A stretch of 12,126 bases of DNA. Source: Clostridiaceae bacterium. GTDB lineage: Bacteria; Bacillota; Clostridia; Saccharofermentanales; DTU023. Shown here one piece after another: positions 1-7,984 of the stretch (the stretch's first letter is position 1; each line of letters begins with the position of its first letter). The DNA lies in the NCBI GenBank assembly GCA_012800135.1, contig JAAZJV010000014.1, forward strand, positions 1 through 12,126. The letters are read 5' to 3'. The position numbers and the translations under genes are program-made. Below the pieces are notes generated by a model. The model ran no database searches. It saw only the letters and a program-made list of their open reading frames with translations, and was not told the origin of the DNA.

Positions 1-82
1 AATATCGGAATATTTCAAAATGGTGACAAAAAATGTAAAAAGCCTTGATGAATGTTTTAGACACACGTCGATACGTCCGATA

Positions 83-1231
83 CTATTTGGACATGATTCT
101 TGAAAACGTTTCAAGAGCAGTGTAGATCTCTTCCTCCGTATTTGTCGCGCCAAAAGAGAAGCGGATGGTGCCTTTTGGGAAGGTGCCGAGACTTTTGTGG
201 GCTAGCGGTGCGCAGTGAAGGCCGACGCGTGTCTTTATGGCGCCTTGTCTTTCCAGTTCGTAGGCGATTAGACTGTTGTCCTTCTCAGGGACGTTGACGG
301 AGACAACGGCAGTACGGCCTTCAACACTTGGCATCCCGATGGGCACAACGCCGGGGATCTCTTTTAGACCTTCTAAGAACAGTGACGTGAATGCCATTTC
401 ACGGCGATGCAAGTCGTCGATGCCTTCTTTTTCCAGATAAAGCAATGCCGCTCGAAGCCCGATAATGCCGGGAATATTGGGCGTTCCACTTTCAAATTTA
501 TCGGGCATAAACTCGGGTTGTTCATATTGGTTGGACTGGCTTCCCGTGCCGCCCAGAATGAGCGGCTCCATTTCGGACGAAAGCGCTCGTGTCGCGATAA
601 AGCCGCCGATGCCCTGTGGTCCAAGCAGTCCCTTATGGCCTGTAAACGCGAGAAAATCGACGTTCATCGCTACCATATCGATCGGCACGCTGCCCGCTGA
701 TTGTGCAGTGTCCAGCGCGAAGCAAATACCGCGGTCATGGCAAATCTGTCCGATTTCGGCGGCCGGCAAAAGGGTGCCGGTTACGTTGGAAACATGAAGC
801 ATAACGACAGCTCTTGTCTCGGGAAGAATTGCTTTTTTGACATCGTCAGGTGCTACTTCGCCGCGCAGATTGGCAGGAACGACGCTAAACCTAATATCAC
901 GCAATCTGGCAAGCTGCGTTACCGGGCGCATCACGGCGTTATGTTCCATGCCGGAGACGATGACATGGTCTCCCGGATGAAGGAAGCCGTACAAAAACAT
1001 GTTGATCGAATATGTGACGCTTGGTGTAAAAACGACTTGTCGCGGATCGTTAAATCCAAACAAGGTCGCCAACCGATATCGTGTGTCGGCGATTTCCGCC
1101 TCAACGGCAAATGCCTCTTCGTAATTCCCGCGTCCAATATTGACGCCGTGTTCTTCTAAAGTAGTTTTGATCGCATCGCCTACGCCGGGCGCTTTTGGAA
1201 AAGAGGTACTCGAATGGTCAAGATAAATCAT
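83..1231 (-). CDS. Class V PLP-dependent aminotransferase, cysteine desulfurase family (EF2568-like)
   Basis: Predicted cytosolic PLP enzyme that would remove sulfur (or selenium) from cysteine and pass it on as an enzyme-bound persulfide. The product is 382 aa, normal for the family. Visible landmarks are the N-terminal MIYLDHSSTSFPKAP, a cofactor-stacking His97 in SGMEHN, Asp174 and Gln177 in FALDTAQSAG, the Schiff-base Lys200 in FTGHKGLLGPQG, and a Cys340 active-site loop GLHCAPLAHKSLGTFP. That loop is typical of the EF2568-like subfamily rather than of IscS. The start at 1231 is preferred over an in-frame upstream codon at 1270 because GGAG lies 6 nt upstream (1238-1241) and MIYLDH is the usual family N-terminus. 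It is the last gene of a minus-strand run after pepP and nadE, 174 nt from nadE. No convincing terminator is visible in 1-82. The physiological sulfur acceptor cannot be told from sequence; a role in Fe-S supply or selenium metabolism is inference. Confidence 0.9.
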   Translation of the reverse strand: MIYLDHSSTSFPKAPGVGDAIKTTLEEHGVNIGRGNYEEAFAVEAEIADTRYRLATLFGFNDPRQVVFTPSVTYSINMFLYGFLHPGDHVIVSGMEHNAVMRPVTQLARLRDIRFSVVPANLRGEVAPDDVKKAILPETRAVVMLHVSNVTGTLLPAAEIGQICHDRGICFALDTAQSAGSVPIDMVAMNVDFLAFTGHKGLLGPQGIGGFIATRALSSEMEPLILGGTGSQSNQYEQPEFMPDKFESGTPNIPGIIGLRAALLYLEKEGIDDLHRREMAFTSLFLEGLKEIPGVVPIGMPSVEGRTAVVSVNVPEKDNSLIAYELERQGAIKTRVGLHCAPLAHKSLGTFPKGTIRFSFGATNTEEEIYTALETFSRIMSK

Positions 1232-1316
1232 GGTTTTCTCCGATAGTTGGTCATATGTTGTTAGAAGCAAATGTAAAGATTCCTCGTGTTCGCTGTGTTC
1301 GCTCTTTTTCTATATT

Positions 1317-1369
1317 CTGCACGCATTCCATATATTTTATTTTAAGCTGCACGCATTCCATACATTTTA
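1317..1369. repeat. Two tandem copies of a 30-bp unit in the nadE-desulfurase gap
   Basis: A 23-bp segment beginning CTGCACGCATTCCATA occurs at 1317-1339 and again at 1347-1369 with one mismatch, giving a 30-bp period. It lies in the 174-bp spacer upstream of the minus-strand desulfurase gene. A second short repeat, two 9-bp copies of GTGTTCGCT-like sequence, lies at about 1285-1304. No clear promoter or terminator was recognised with them. They may be leader duplications or protein-binding sites; function unknown. Confidence 0.7.
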
Positions 1370-1405
1370 AGGCTATTTTGCCTTGTTTGTCTTGCAACAA
1401 TCGAT

Positions 1406-4045
1406 TTACTCCAAAAGATCGTCAAGCCAGAGCCGAGATGAGGCGTCAGACGGCATGTACCACGTACTGATAGGAGCAATCTGCCACGGGAAGCAAGCGA
1501 CGCCGTCGGGTGAGGCCTTGCGCTTGAATTGACTATTGAAAAAGCGTCGAATAAAAGAGGACAGCCAGTGTTTTAGTTCTTCTTGCGTATACGAGTCACG
1601 AAAAACATGTTCTGCCAAAACCAAGATTTCGGACGGCTTTTCATTTAAGAAAACGAAATGCCAGAGGTAGAAGTCTACGAGCTCATAAGGACCGACGGAA
1701 TCCTCCGTGATTTGACGGAGCGTATTGTCTGCATGAGGAGGAAGAAGTTCCGGCGACACGGGGCGCGCGAGGATTTCGCGCAATGCCGCCGCCATCGCGC
1801 GGGCTTTCTCCTGCGCCATTTTTGGGAAAAGAGAGCCATCATCTAGCATATCTGCCGCTTCTTCCGTCATCAGGCGAATCACAGTTTTGGAAAGAGACGC
1901 GTTGACGGCGTACATCGACATTTGGTCGCCGTTATACGTGCACCATCCGAGCGCCATTTCCGAAAGGTCGCCCGTGCCGACGACGAGCCCCTTCTCCATG
2001 TTGGAAAGATCCATGAGGATTTGCGTCCGCTCTCTTGCCTGCGCGTTCTCATATGTCAAATCGTGCGTCACACCGTCGTGTCCGATAGCCTCAAGGTGAG
2101 AGGTTGTTTCTTGATGAATCGGTATTTCCCGAAAATCGACGCCTGCCGACTCGCCAAGCGTGCGGGCAAGCTTTATGGACGTTTGAGAAGTTCCCGGTCC
2201 GGGCATGGAACATGCTAAGACAAACGAGGGTTCACGCCGGAGAAAATCTGCCGCTTTGAGACACACAAGAAAAGCAATGGCAGAATCGAGTCCGCCGGAA
2301 AGACCTAGCACCGGGCGAACACCGACCGTTTTAAGCCTCGTTGCGAGCGCATGCGCCTGAATCGTCAATGTTTCTGTAAAAAGCGTCCGACGACTGATGC
2401 CGGGCGCCTCAATGAGAGGAAAGCGGGAACGTTGCAGGGCGTTTTTACTCACTTTGAGGGAATAATTACTTTGGAAGATTGTCGATGCACGGTAAGCTGC
2501 AAGATTGTCTTGCGCAAAAAAGGAGTTCTCTAAATTGTCATCAAGGTCGTTGTCATCGACGGTCGATAGGATATCGATCTTGTCGGAAGAAAAGAGAGCA
2601 TCAACACCAGTCGAGAGATCGTCGTTCGTGCCGGACGAGCGGATAGTACCGAAGCCAGAAGAGAGGTCGTCGTCCATGTCGGACGAGCGGATAGTACCAA
2701 AGCCAGAAGAGAGGTCGTCGTCCATGTCGGACGAGCGGATAGTACCGAAGCTAGAAAAGAGGTCGTCGTCCATGTCGGACGAGCGGATAGTACCGAAGCT
2801 AGAAAAGAGGTCGTCGCCCATGTCGGATGAGAGGACAGTACTTGCCTCAGTCGAAAGAACATCATCTACATCAAATGTTGCGTATGTGATACCCGTTGTA
2901 AAGGGGTCGCTTTCTGCGAGGATGCGCTGTCCTGCAAGAATAAGTCGGCGTCCGGCGAAGACACCTTCGCCGACCGACTCGCCTAGACCGGCGCCTGCGT
3001 AGATTACGAGGGCTTCTTTATCGTTGGCAAATTGCGCTAAAGCCTGACGTCCGGCCGATGCGGCACCTGTCCATTCAGGTTGCGTGTCGGGGAGTAAAAA
3101 AAGCGGAAGCGTTCGGCCAAGATGCGCTAATATAAGGTTTTTTGCGGGAATCGGGAGGGGATAATCGATGAGTAGAGGTGCCGATTTCTCTGAGATAGAA
3201 AACGGGATCCCTCGAATGTCGAGTTCCTCTTCTCCTTTAACAAAAGATTTCGCTGACCGAGTATCGTCTTCCATCGGCTTGCGCAAACAGCGTTCCAAGT
3301 CGGTATCAATATCATCAAGGCTTAATCCGCGTTGTAACACATCACCGTAATAGGGCGTGTTGAGATCTTTTTTGAAATCAGACGAATAATATTCTCGTTC
3401 CCGTTCGCGCCGTTCCTGTTCGGAGTCGTCCAATGACAGGGGAATCTCCATTTCAAAACTTTTCCTGAAAGACAACATCGACGAATAAGAGACATTGAGT
3501 TCAGCGATGAGTGCCTGAACACTATCCGGGTGAACGCGCGAAGGGTCTGTGAAGACGGAACGTTCCGCGTGGCCTGACGGAAGAAGCGGAATCACACGCC
3601 AAATACGTCCGCCATAGAGCCAGACGGCCGTTTTCACCAGATGTGACCCAATAACAAGCGGCAACGTCAGTACCGTGAGCATCGAGCTTTTGTTAGTAGA
3701 GTGCGCCAACCGGACAAGATGGTGCCGGCAACTCTCTAGAAGTGTTTTTTGCAAGAAAAGCATGCCGCACGTTGAGCCCGTGAGCGCCAAATCAGAAAAA
3801 AGCAAAAGATCGCAGCCTAACTTCTCGGCCTCTGTCATCTGATCCCGGATGGCGGAAGCATTGCTTTGCACGTCTCCGAGTTTTATTTCAGGGACAGCTG
3901 CGCCAATCGTTATTCTTCGATTTAAGTCTTTCCCAAGTGGATGTATTTCTTCTTCAAAGCTCGGCGAATACGAGGCATCAACCGGCTTGGGTGCCGGGGT
4001 TCTTACCATGACCTGATCGGTCGAAGAAAAAAATGCGCAGGTCAT
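1406..4045 (-). CDS. nadE: NAD+ synthetase with degenerate N-terminal nitrilase (glutaminase-like) domain
   Basis: Last step of NAD biosynthesis: ATP-dependent amidation of deamido-NAD+. The product is 879 aa, against about 640 for ordinary two-domain NadE. The C-terminal synthetase (about 550-879) looks intact: ATP/PPi loop SGGLDS (583-588), ENAQARERTQILMDL, VVGTGDLSEMALGW, YNGDQMSMYAVNAS, and the SQFKRK/MPSDAS end. The N-terminal CN-hydrolase fold is recognisable (GAAVPEIKLGD, LTGSTCGMLFLQKTLLE, YAGAGLGES) but its Glu-Lys-Cys triad appears lost: FSDLALTG has Asp85 for Glu, VIPLLPSG has Leu154 for Lys, and the expected ICEDLW segment reads LFLLPDTQ without Cys. Extra material includes a roughly 40-residue N-terminal extension, a charged insertion at about 172-270, and 16-residue repeats at about 393-488. 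The ATG at 4045 has AGAGGA 9 nt upstream; the GTG at 4054 would sit directly on that RBS. It lies 30 nt after pepP, so it is probably in the same operon. Confidence 0.93.
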   Translation of the reverse strand: MTCAFFSSTDQVMVRTPAPKPVDASYSPSFEEEIHPLGKDLNRRITIGAAVPEIKLGDVQSNASAIRDQMTEAEKLGCDLLLFSDLALTGSTCGMLFLQKTLLESCRHHLVRLAHSTNKSSMLTVLTLPLVIGSHLVKTAVWLYGGRIWRVIPLLPSGHAERSVFTDPSRVHPDSVQALIAELNVSYSSMLSFRKSFEMEIPLSLDDSEQERREREREYYSSDFKKDLNTPYYGDVLQRGLSLDDIDTDLERCLRKPMEDDTRSAKSFVKGEEELDIRGIPFSISEKSAPLLIDYPLPIPAKNLILAHLGRTLPLFLLPDTQPEWTGAASAGRQALAQFANDKEALVIYAGAGLGESVGEGVFAGRRLILAGQRILAESDPFTTGITYATFDVDDVLSTEASTVLSSDMGDDLFSSFGTIRSSDMDDDLFSSFGTIRSSDMDDDLSSGFGTIRSSDMDDDLSSGFGTIRSSGTNDDLSTGVDALFSSDKIDILSTVDDNDLDDNLENSFFAQDNLAAYRASTIFQSNYSLKVSKNALQRSRFPLIEAPGISRRTLFTETLTIQAHALATRLKTVGVRPVLGLSGGLDSAIAFLVCLKAADFLRREPSFVLACSMPGPGTSQTSIKLARTLGESAGVDFREIPIHQETTSHLEAIGHDGVTHDLTYENAQARERTQILMDLSNMEKGLVVGTGDLSEMALGWCTYNGDQMSMYAVNASLSKTVIRLMTEEAADMLDDGSLFPKMAQEKARAMAAALREILARPVSPELLPPHADNTLRQITEDSVGPYELVDFYLWHFVFLNEKPSEILVLAEHVFRDSYTQEELKHWLSSFIRRFFNSQFKRKASPDGVACFPWQIAPISTWYMPSDASSRLWLDDLLE
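2582..2869 (-). repeat. 48-bp (16-residue) tandem repeat array inside nadE
   Basis: Four near-identical 48-bp units at 2630-2677, 2678-2725, 2726-2773 and 2774-2821 are flanked by a diverged unit on each side (2582-2629 and 2822-2869). In the nadE frame each encodes a version of MDDDLFSSFGTIRSSD, an acidic and serine-rich peptide. The period is a multiple of three, so copy-number change would keep the reading frame. The array falls between the glutaminase-like and synthetase domains, in what should be a linker. The near identity of the central units points to recent expansion. Confidence 0.95.
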
Positions 4046-4075
4046 ATCGATCACTCCTCTTTTGCTTGAAAGGCG

Positions 4076-5911
4076 TTAAAAGGGTTCCGTTTCCTTCATC
4101 AAATCTTCAAGTTCATCGCCTTCCAAGAAAGGCGCTACTTCGCGGCGGATGGCGAGGTTGTAGTCGTTGAGCCAGATCTTTTCTTCACATGTGAGCATCT
4201 CCGGGAGGATAGAGGCTCGATCAAACGGGATGTAGGTGAGCGGCTGAAAGCGCAGGAACTGATCGCCTGCCTCGTTGATGTTCTCGTGTTCTTCGATCAA
4301 TTCCGGTATGCCGTCACGCGTTTCAATCGATTGATTGGCCTTCAACACGACATAGTCGTTTTCAAGGCGGATGCCATGTTTACCTTCGCGGTAAACACCG
4401 GGTTCAATCGTGATGACATTGTGCTCGCGGAAACGATAGAGAGAGGATGGGCTGTTACTTAATCCTTGCGGGCCTTCGTGCACACCTGTCAGATATCCGA
4501 AACCATGACCCGTTCCACATTTGTAGTCCAGATTGTGGCGCCACATGACGGAACGCGCGACGGCATCGAGAGCGATGCCGCACGTATATTTGAGGAAAGG
4601 CAGTGACGCAAGAGCGATATGTGATTTCAGCGTCAGTGTAAAGTCGCGCTTTTCCTCTTCGGTCAGCGGCCCGAGGGCAACGGTGCGCGTGACGTCTGTT
4701 GTGCCGCCCAATGATTGTGCTCCGCAGTCCACCAAGTAGAAGCTTTTTGCTTGAAGCGGGCTTCGTTTCGTTTTCGTCGCCTGATAATGCATCATGGCAG
4801 CGTTCGGCCCGTATGCGGAAATGGTCGCAAAACTTTCATTGATAAAACCTTCCGTCTCGGCGCGGAGGGAGTGCAATTTTTCTGCGACGTCGTATTCATC
4901 CATGCCGAGCGCGACAGCCTTTTTTCTCACAAAATAGAGGAACCTTGTGATGACGACGCTCTCGCGCACGCCAGCAGCAAACTGATGGCGCAGTTCGGTA
5001 TCGTTCAGCTCCGCTTTTGCAAGGTAGGGTATGTCCTCTTTCTCGATGACGCGGACATGCGCGGGGAGCGCCTGGAACAGCGAGCGGCTGACGCGCTTGG
5101 GGTTGAGCTCAATGGCTCCCTCCGGAAGCTCGCTAAGCGCTTGGGCAACAGTGTCATAAGGACGCAAGGTTATCTTCTGTCCTTTGAAATAGGCGCCGAT
5201 CTCATCGGTTACTTTGTCAAGATCAATAAAAAGGAAGGCTTCGTCGCGTGTAATGAGCGCAAAGGCAAGCGACAACATGCTTGACGGAATGTCCCTTCCT
5301 CTGAAATTCATCAGCCACGCGACATCATCCAGTCCCACATATAATGCGTAATCGGCGCCATCTTTTACCAGTTGCTCGCGAACATCGTCGATTTTTGTCA
5401 TCGCGGTGCGTCCGGTGTACTCGATCGGATGTAGGAACAGCGCGCCTTTTGGAAGACCGGGGCGATCGTCCCAAATATCGCCGACTAGATCGAGATCAGT
5501 CACAAGCGACATGCCCTTCTTCTCAAGGCGCTTCTCAAGATTTTTTGTTCTCGATTCGGAAAAAACGCTGCCGTCTACGGAAATACGCGACCCTTCGGGA
5601 AGTGATTCAAGCATCCAGTCTTCCGGTCCGAGCACACCGCTTTTGCCGAGCTTCATAAGAGAAAACGGTGTGTTTTCAATTTCCTTGGCCGCTTGGATGT
5701 AATATCGGCCGTCAGCCCAGACCAGAGCCTCATCCTGTGTGACGATGGCCGTGCCTGCCGATCCCGTAAATCCGGAAAGCCAAGCTCTCGTTTGATACCG
5801 AGGCGCAACATACTCCGAATTATGCGGATCCGACGTGATGACGTAGCAGCAGTCGATTGAAAGATCACGCATCAGCGTGCGAAGACGGTTAACTTTCTCT
5901 GTTTCTGTCAT
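4076..5911 (-). CDS. pepP: Xaa-Pro aminopeptidase, M24B family
   Basis: Cytosolic metallo-aminopeptidase predicted to remove an N-terminal residue preceding proline, helping peptide turnover. The 611 aa match the long M24B form: two creatinase-type N-terminal domains (about 1-130 and 160-300), the pita-bread catalytic domain (about 310-530) and a C-terminal segment of about 65 residues. All five dinuclear metal ligands are visible: Asp395 (LVDCGAQ), Asp406 (GGTTDVTRT), His469 (GTGHGFGY), Glu503 (ITIEPGVY) and Glu517 (GIRLENDY). His478 in GVHEGPQG is the usual second active-site histidine. The ATG at 5911 is preceded by AAAGG about 10 nt upstream. It appears to be the first gene of the minus-strand operon with nadE and the desulfurase-like gene, and is divergent from the amidohydrolase. 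No signal peptide is seen. The gene symbol could equally be given as a generic M24B name. Confidence 0.93.
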   Translation of the reverse strand: MTETEKVNRLRTLMRDLSIDCCYVITSDPHNSEYVAPRYQTRAWLSGFTGSAGTAIVTQDEALVWADGRYYIQAAKEIENTPFSLMKLGKSGVLGPEDWMLESLPEGSRISVDGSVFSESRTKNLEKRLEKKGMSLVTDLDLVGDIWDDRPGLPKGALFLHPIEYTGRTAMTKIDDVREQLVKDGADYALYVGLDDVAWLMNFRGRDIPSSMLSLAFALITRDEAFLFIDLDKVTDEIGAYFKGQKITLRPYDTVAQALSELPEGAIELNPKRVSRSLFQALPAHVRVIEKEDIPYLAKAELNDTELRHQFAAGVRESVVITRFLYFVRKKAVALGMDEYDVAEKLHSLRAETEGFINESFATISAYGPNAAMMHYQATKTKRSPLQAKSFYLVDCGAQSLGGTTDVTRTVALGPLTEEEKRDFTLTLKSHIALASLPFLKYTCGIALDAVARSVMWRHNLDYKCGTGHGFGYLTGVHEGPQGLSNSPSSLYRFREHNVITIEPGVYREGKHGIRLENDYVVLKANQSIETRDGIPELIEEHENINEAGDQFLRFQPLTYIPFDRASILPEMLTCEEKIWLNDYNLAIRREVAPFLEGDELEDLMKETEPF

Positions 5912-5997
5912 AAAATGATTACCTTTGTCTCAATTATTAATTGTCTTATATTTATCGTTTCAAAAGATGGTTTTCGCCGACGTTTGTATCTTGATTC

Positions 5998-6052
5998 TGT
6001 TGATCATTGTAACACGGCGACTTTTATACAGCATTGTGTTGATCGCTTACAC
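5998..6052. promoter_or_regulatory. Direct repeats TGTTGATC(N)ACAC in divergent intergenic region
   Basis: TGTTGATC followed closely by ACAC occurs at 5998-6015 and again at 6037-6052, 39 bp apart. It lies in the 292-bp divergent region between pepP (minus) and the amidohydrolase (plus), upstream of the plus-strand -10. This could be a pair of regulator-binding sites, but that is inference from repetition and position only. Apart from this and the -10 element, I see no gene or RNA structure in 5912-6203. Confidence 0.3.
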
Positions 6053-6074
6053 GTACGCATACTCTTATTTGTAA

Positions 6075-6080
6075 TATAAT
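6075..6080 (+). promoter_or_regulatory. Candidate -10 element for the amidohydrolase gene
   Basis: A perfect TATAAT lies 124 bp upstream of the amidohydrolase ATG in AT-rich sequence. No good -35 hexamer is found at 16-18 bp spacing; the nearest weak candidates, TTACAC at 6048 and TTGATC at 6039, are too far. The call rests mainly on the -10 match and on the divergent context. Confidence 0.4.
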
Positions 6081-6203
6081 GTACAAAATATCTTGTGTTT
6101 TATGTTATTGAAGTGTGATATTTGTCTGCTGAAAATAAGAAAGAACATATCGCTTAAATGAGGGGAACAGATCACAGGATATTGAAAAACAGGGGGGCTT
6201 TTT

Positions 6204-7889
6204 ATGAAGACGCTTTTTCAAAATGCTAAGGTTGTAGACGGTTCAGGAGCGCCAGCTTTTTTGGCCGATGTGCTGGTAGAAAACGATCGCATCGTAGGGA
6301 TCCATCGTCTGTCTGAATCGCGCGCCTTTCAAGAAGAAAAGAAAGTGACCTGCGAGTCACAAAAAGAATCAGCAGAGCAAACGAAAGACAACGCTTGCAG
6401 ATACTCTGATGACAACGACATAAAGTGCGTTGATGTCACAGGAAAGGTGCTTGCGCCGGGGTTTATCGACGCTCACTCGCATAACGACTGGTTTTGTCTC
6501 AGGCGCGACGGTAAAGAGCGGTTTTTTGACACCTTTATAAAACAGGGGATTACCTGCATGGTGACGGGGAACTGCGGGTTTTCGGCGACAGGTTTTCCGG
6601 AGGATTCTCCTTTCCTTGACGATCTCGGAGGAGAACTGTTCCACCTCGATCCAGCCGATCGTTTCGGGTCATGCGGGGAATGGCTGGACGCTATAGATCA
6701 GAACTGTCCGGTTAACACGACGACGCTTCTGGGGCACGGGACGGCGCGACTTGCGGCGGCAGGACTTCAAAAGATCGAGCTATCGCCTGAAGAAGAAGAA
6801 AGCATGTTGCAGACATTAGAAAAGGGGCTCCAGGAAGGCGCCGCGGGAATATCGCTTGGCTTGATGTATCTCCCAGGCATATCCGCGTCGATGGGAGAGC
6901 TTGAAAAGGTGGCCGCGCTTTGCGCGAAGTACGACAGAATTCTCACGGTGCACCCGCGCGCCGAGTCATCGCGATCGATGAGCTACAGCCTTCTGGGGCG
7001 CAGCCATCTTTTGCGCGCTATGGATGAGCTCGATTATCTGACGCGCGCGACGGGGTGTCAGCTTGAGTTCAGCCACCTCATTTTCGTCGGTCGGTCAACA
7101 TGGAGAGACGTTGATGAAGCGCTTGAGATTCTGGAGAACTTGGAGCGTGACGGCTACAAGGTCGGCTTTGACATGTACCCGAAAAACTACGGCATGTCGG
7201 TGATCACGGTCGTTCTTCCTGATTGGTATCAGCAGCTTGATGTTGAAGCTCGAAAATCACCGTGGGTACAATTCAAGCTCCGAATCCTCATTGCGATCAC
7301 CAAACGCCTGCTCGGTTTTGGTTTCGAAGACATCAAGTTGGCCTATGCCGGAGAAAAACATCCGGAATATAATGGGCGATTTATCAGCGAAATTGCGGAA
7401 ACGGAGGGGCGGAAAGCGGTTGATGTGTATCTTAATATTTGCGAGGACAGTGATTTCAAAGCGCGTGTTTTGATGGGATCGTACCAAAACAAAGAGATCG
7501 TCGATCGCCTGATGGTTCATCCGCAGTCCATCTATATGACGGATGCCTGGTACGAAGAAAAAGGCGTACAGTACGACTCTATTTACGATGCGTTTCCGAT
7601 GCTCCTTCGCTTTGCTCGAGAAAAACAGATTCCGATCGAAGACACCATACACCGCATGACGGGGAAAACGACCGACCGCTTCCGGATACCGGAGCGCGGT
7701 TTCATCCGAGAGGGCTACTTTGCCGACCTTGTGATCCTCGATCCGGACATTGTCTCGGAAGGGGCGGAAACAGAAGATCCGCCCGTAGGCATTGAGCAAG
7801 TGTACATCAACGGCGTGAAAGCTTATGGCTCATATGAGGGACTCTTGCCCGAACGCAATACGGCCGGCCGCGCGATTCGGATTGGCTGA
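6204..7889 (+). CDS. N-acyl-D-amino-acid deacylase / D-aminoacylase family amidohydrolase
   Basis: Metal-dependent amidohydrolase (D-aminoacylase type), predicted to hydrolyse an N-acyl-D-amino acid or a related amide or lactam in the cytosol. The 561 aa contain the N-terminal beta-sandwich start (FQNAKVVDGSGAPAFLADVL), metal ligands His91 and His93 in APGFIDAHSHND, Cys124 in TGNCGFS (the bridging-cysteine position in D-aminoacylase), His250 in LTVHPRAE, His291 in LEFSHL, and catalytic Asp447 in IYMTDAW. The C-terminal sandwich returns with RGFIREGYFADLVILDPD. A polar, Lys/Glu/Asp-rich insertion (about 37-74) lies where relatives have a short loop. The start is supported by AGGGGGG 6 nt upstream. 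The gene stands alone on its strand, divergent from pepP; no clear terminator is visible after 7889. Exact substrate unknown; dihydroorotase-like alternatives are less likely given Cys124 and the deacylase motifs. Confidence 0.88.
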   Translation: MKTLFQNAKVVDGSGAPAFLADVLVENDRIVGIHRLSESRAFQEEKKVTCESQKESAEQTKDNACRYSDDNDIKCVDVTGKVLAPGFIDAHSHNDWFCLRRDGKERFFDTFIKQGITCMVTGNCGFSATGFPEDSPFLDDLGGELFHLDPADRFGSCGEWLDAIDQNCPVNTTTLLGHGTARLAAAGLQKIELSPEEEESMLQTLEKGLQEGAAGISLGLMYLPGISASMGELEKVAALCAKYDRILTVHPRAESSRSMSYSLLGRSHLLRAMDELDYLTRATGCQLEFSHLIFVGRSTWRDVDEALEILENLERDGYKVGFDMYPKNYGMSVITVVLPDWYQQLDVEARKSPWVQFKLRILIAITKRLLGFGFEDIKLAYAGEKHPEYNGRFISEIAETEGRKAVDVYLNICEDSDFKARVLMGSYQNKEIVDRLMVHPQSIYMTDAWYEEKGVQYDSIYDAFPMLLRFAREKQIPIEDTIHRMTGKTTDRFRIPERGFIREGYFADLVILDPDIVSEGAETEDPPVGIEQVYINGVKAYGSYEGLLPERNTAGRAIRIG

Positions 7890-7934
7890 CGATGCTGAAA
7901 CATGTCGCTTGCGACGATCATGATTGAAACGCAC

Positions 7935-7966
7935 CTTTAACGAGATGTGTCTTTAACGCCGTGTCG
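7935..7966. repeat. Short imperfect 16-bp direct duplication
   Basis: CTTTAACG followed by a TGTG-containing stretch occurs at 7935-7950 and 7951-7966, with about 12 of 16 positions matching. It lies in the gap between the convergent amidohydrolase and SCIFF maturase genes, next to the larger repeat array. No function can be assigned. Confidence 0.45.
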
Positions 7967-7984
7967 CAAAAGTCGCTTAGGAGA

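Noticed and set aside
1370..1405. Small hairpin AAGGC/GCCTT as a terminator after nadE
   Set aside because: The stem is only 5 bp and no T-run follows on the minus strand; the only T-rich side faces the plus strand where no gene ends.
2505..3002. 165-aa plus-strand frame with repeated SSSMSDERIVPKPEER units
   Set aside because: It is the antisense image of the nadE repeat array; the minus-strand frame has clear NadE domains on both sides.
4715..5284. 189-aa plus-strand frame inside pepP
   Set aside because: It is a shadow of the aminopeptidase, whose five metal ligands are all present on the minus strand.
7904..7915. GTCGC/GCGAC palindrome after the amidohydrolase as terminator
   Set aside because: The loop would be only 2 nt and there is no T-run after it.
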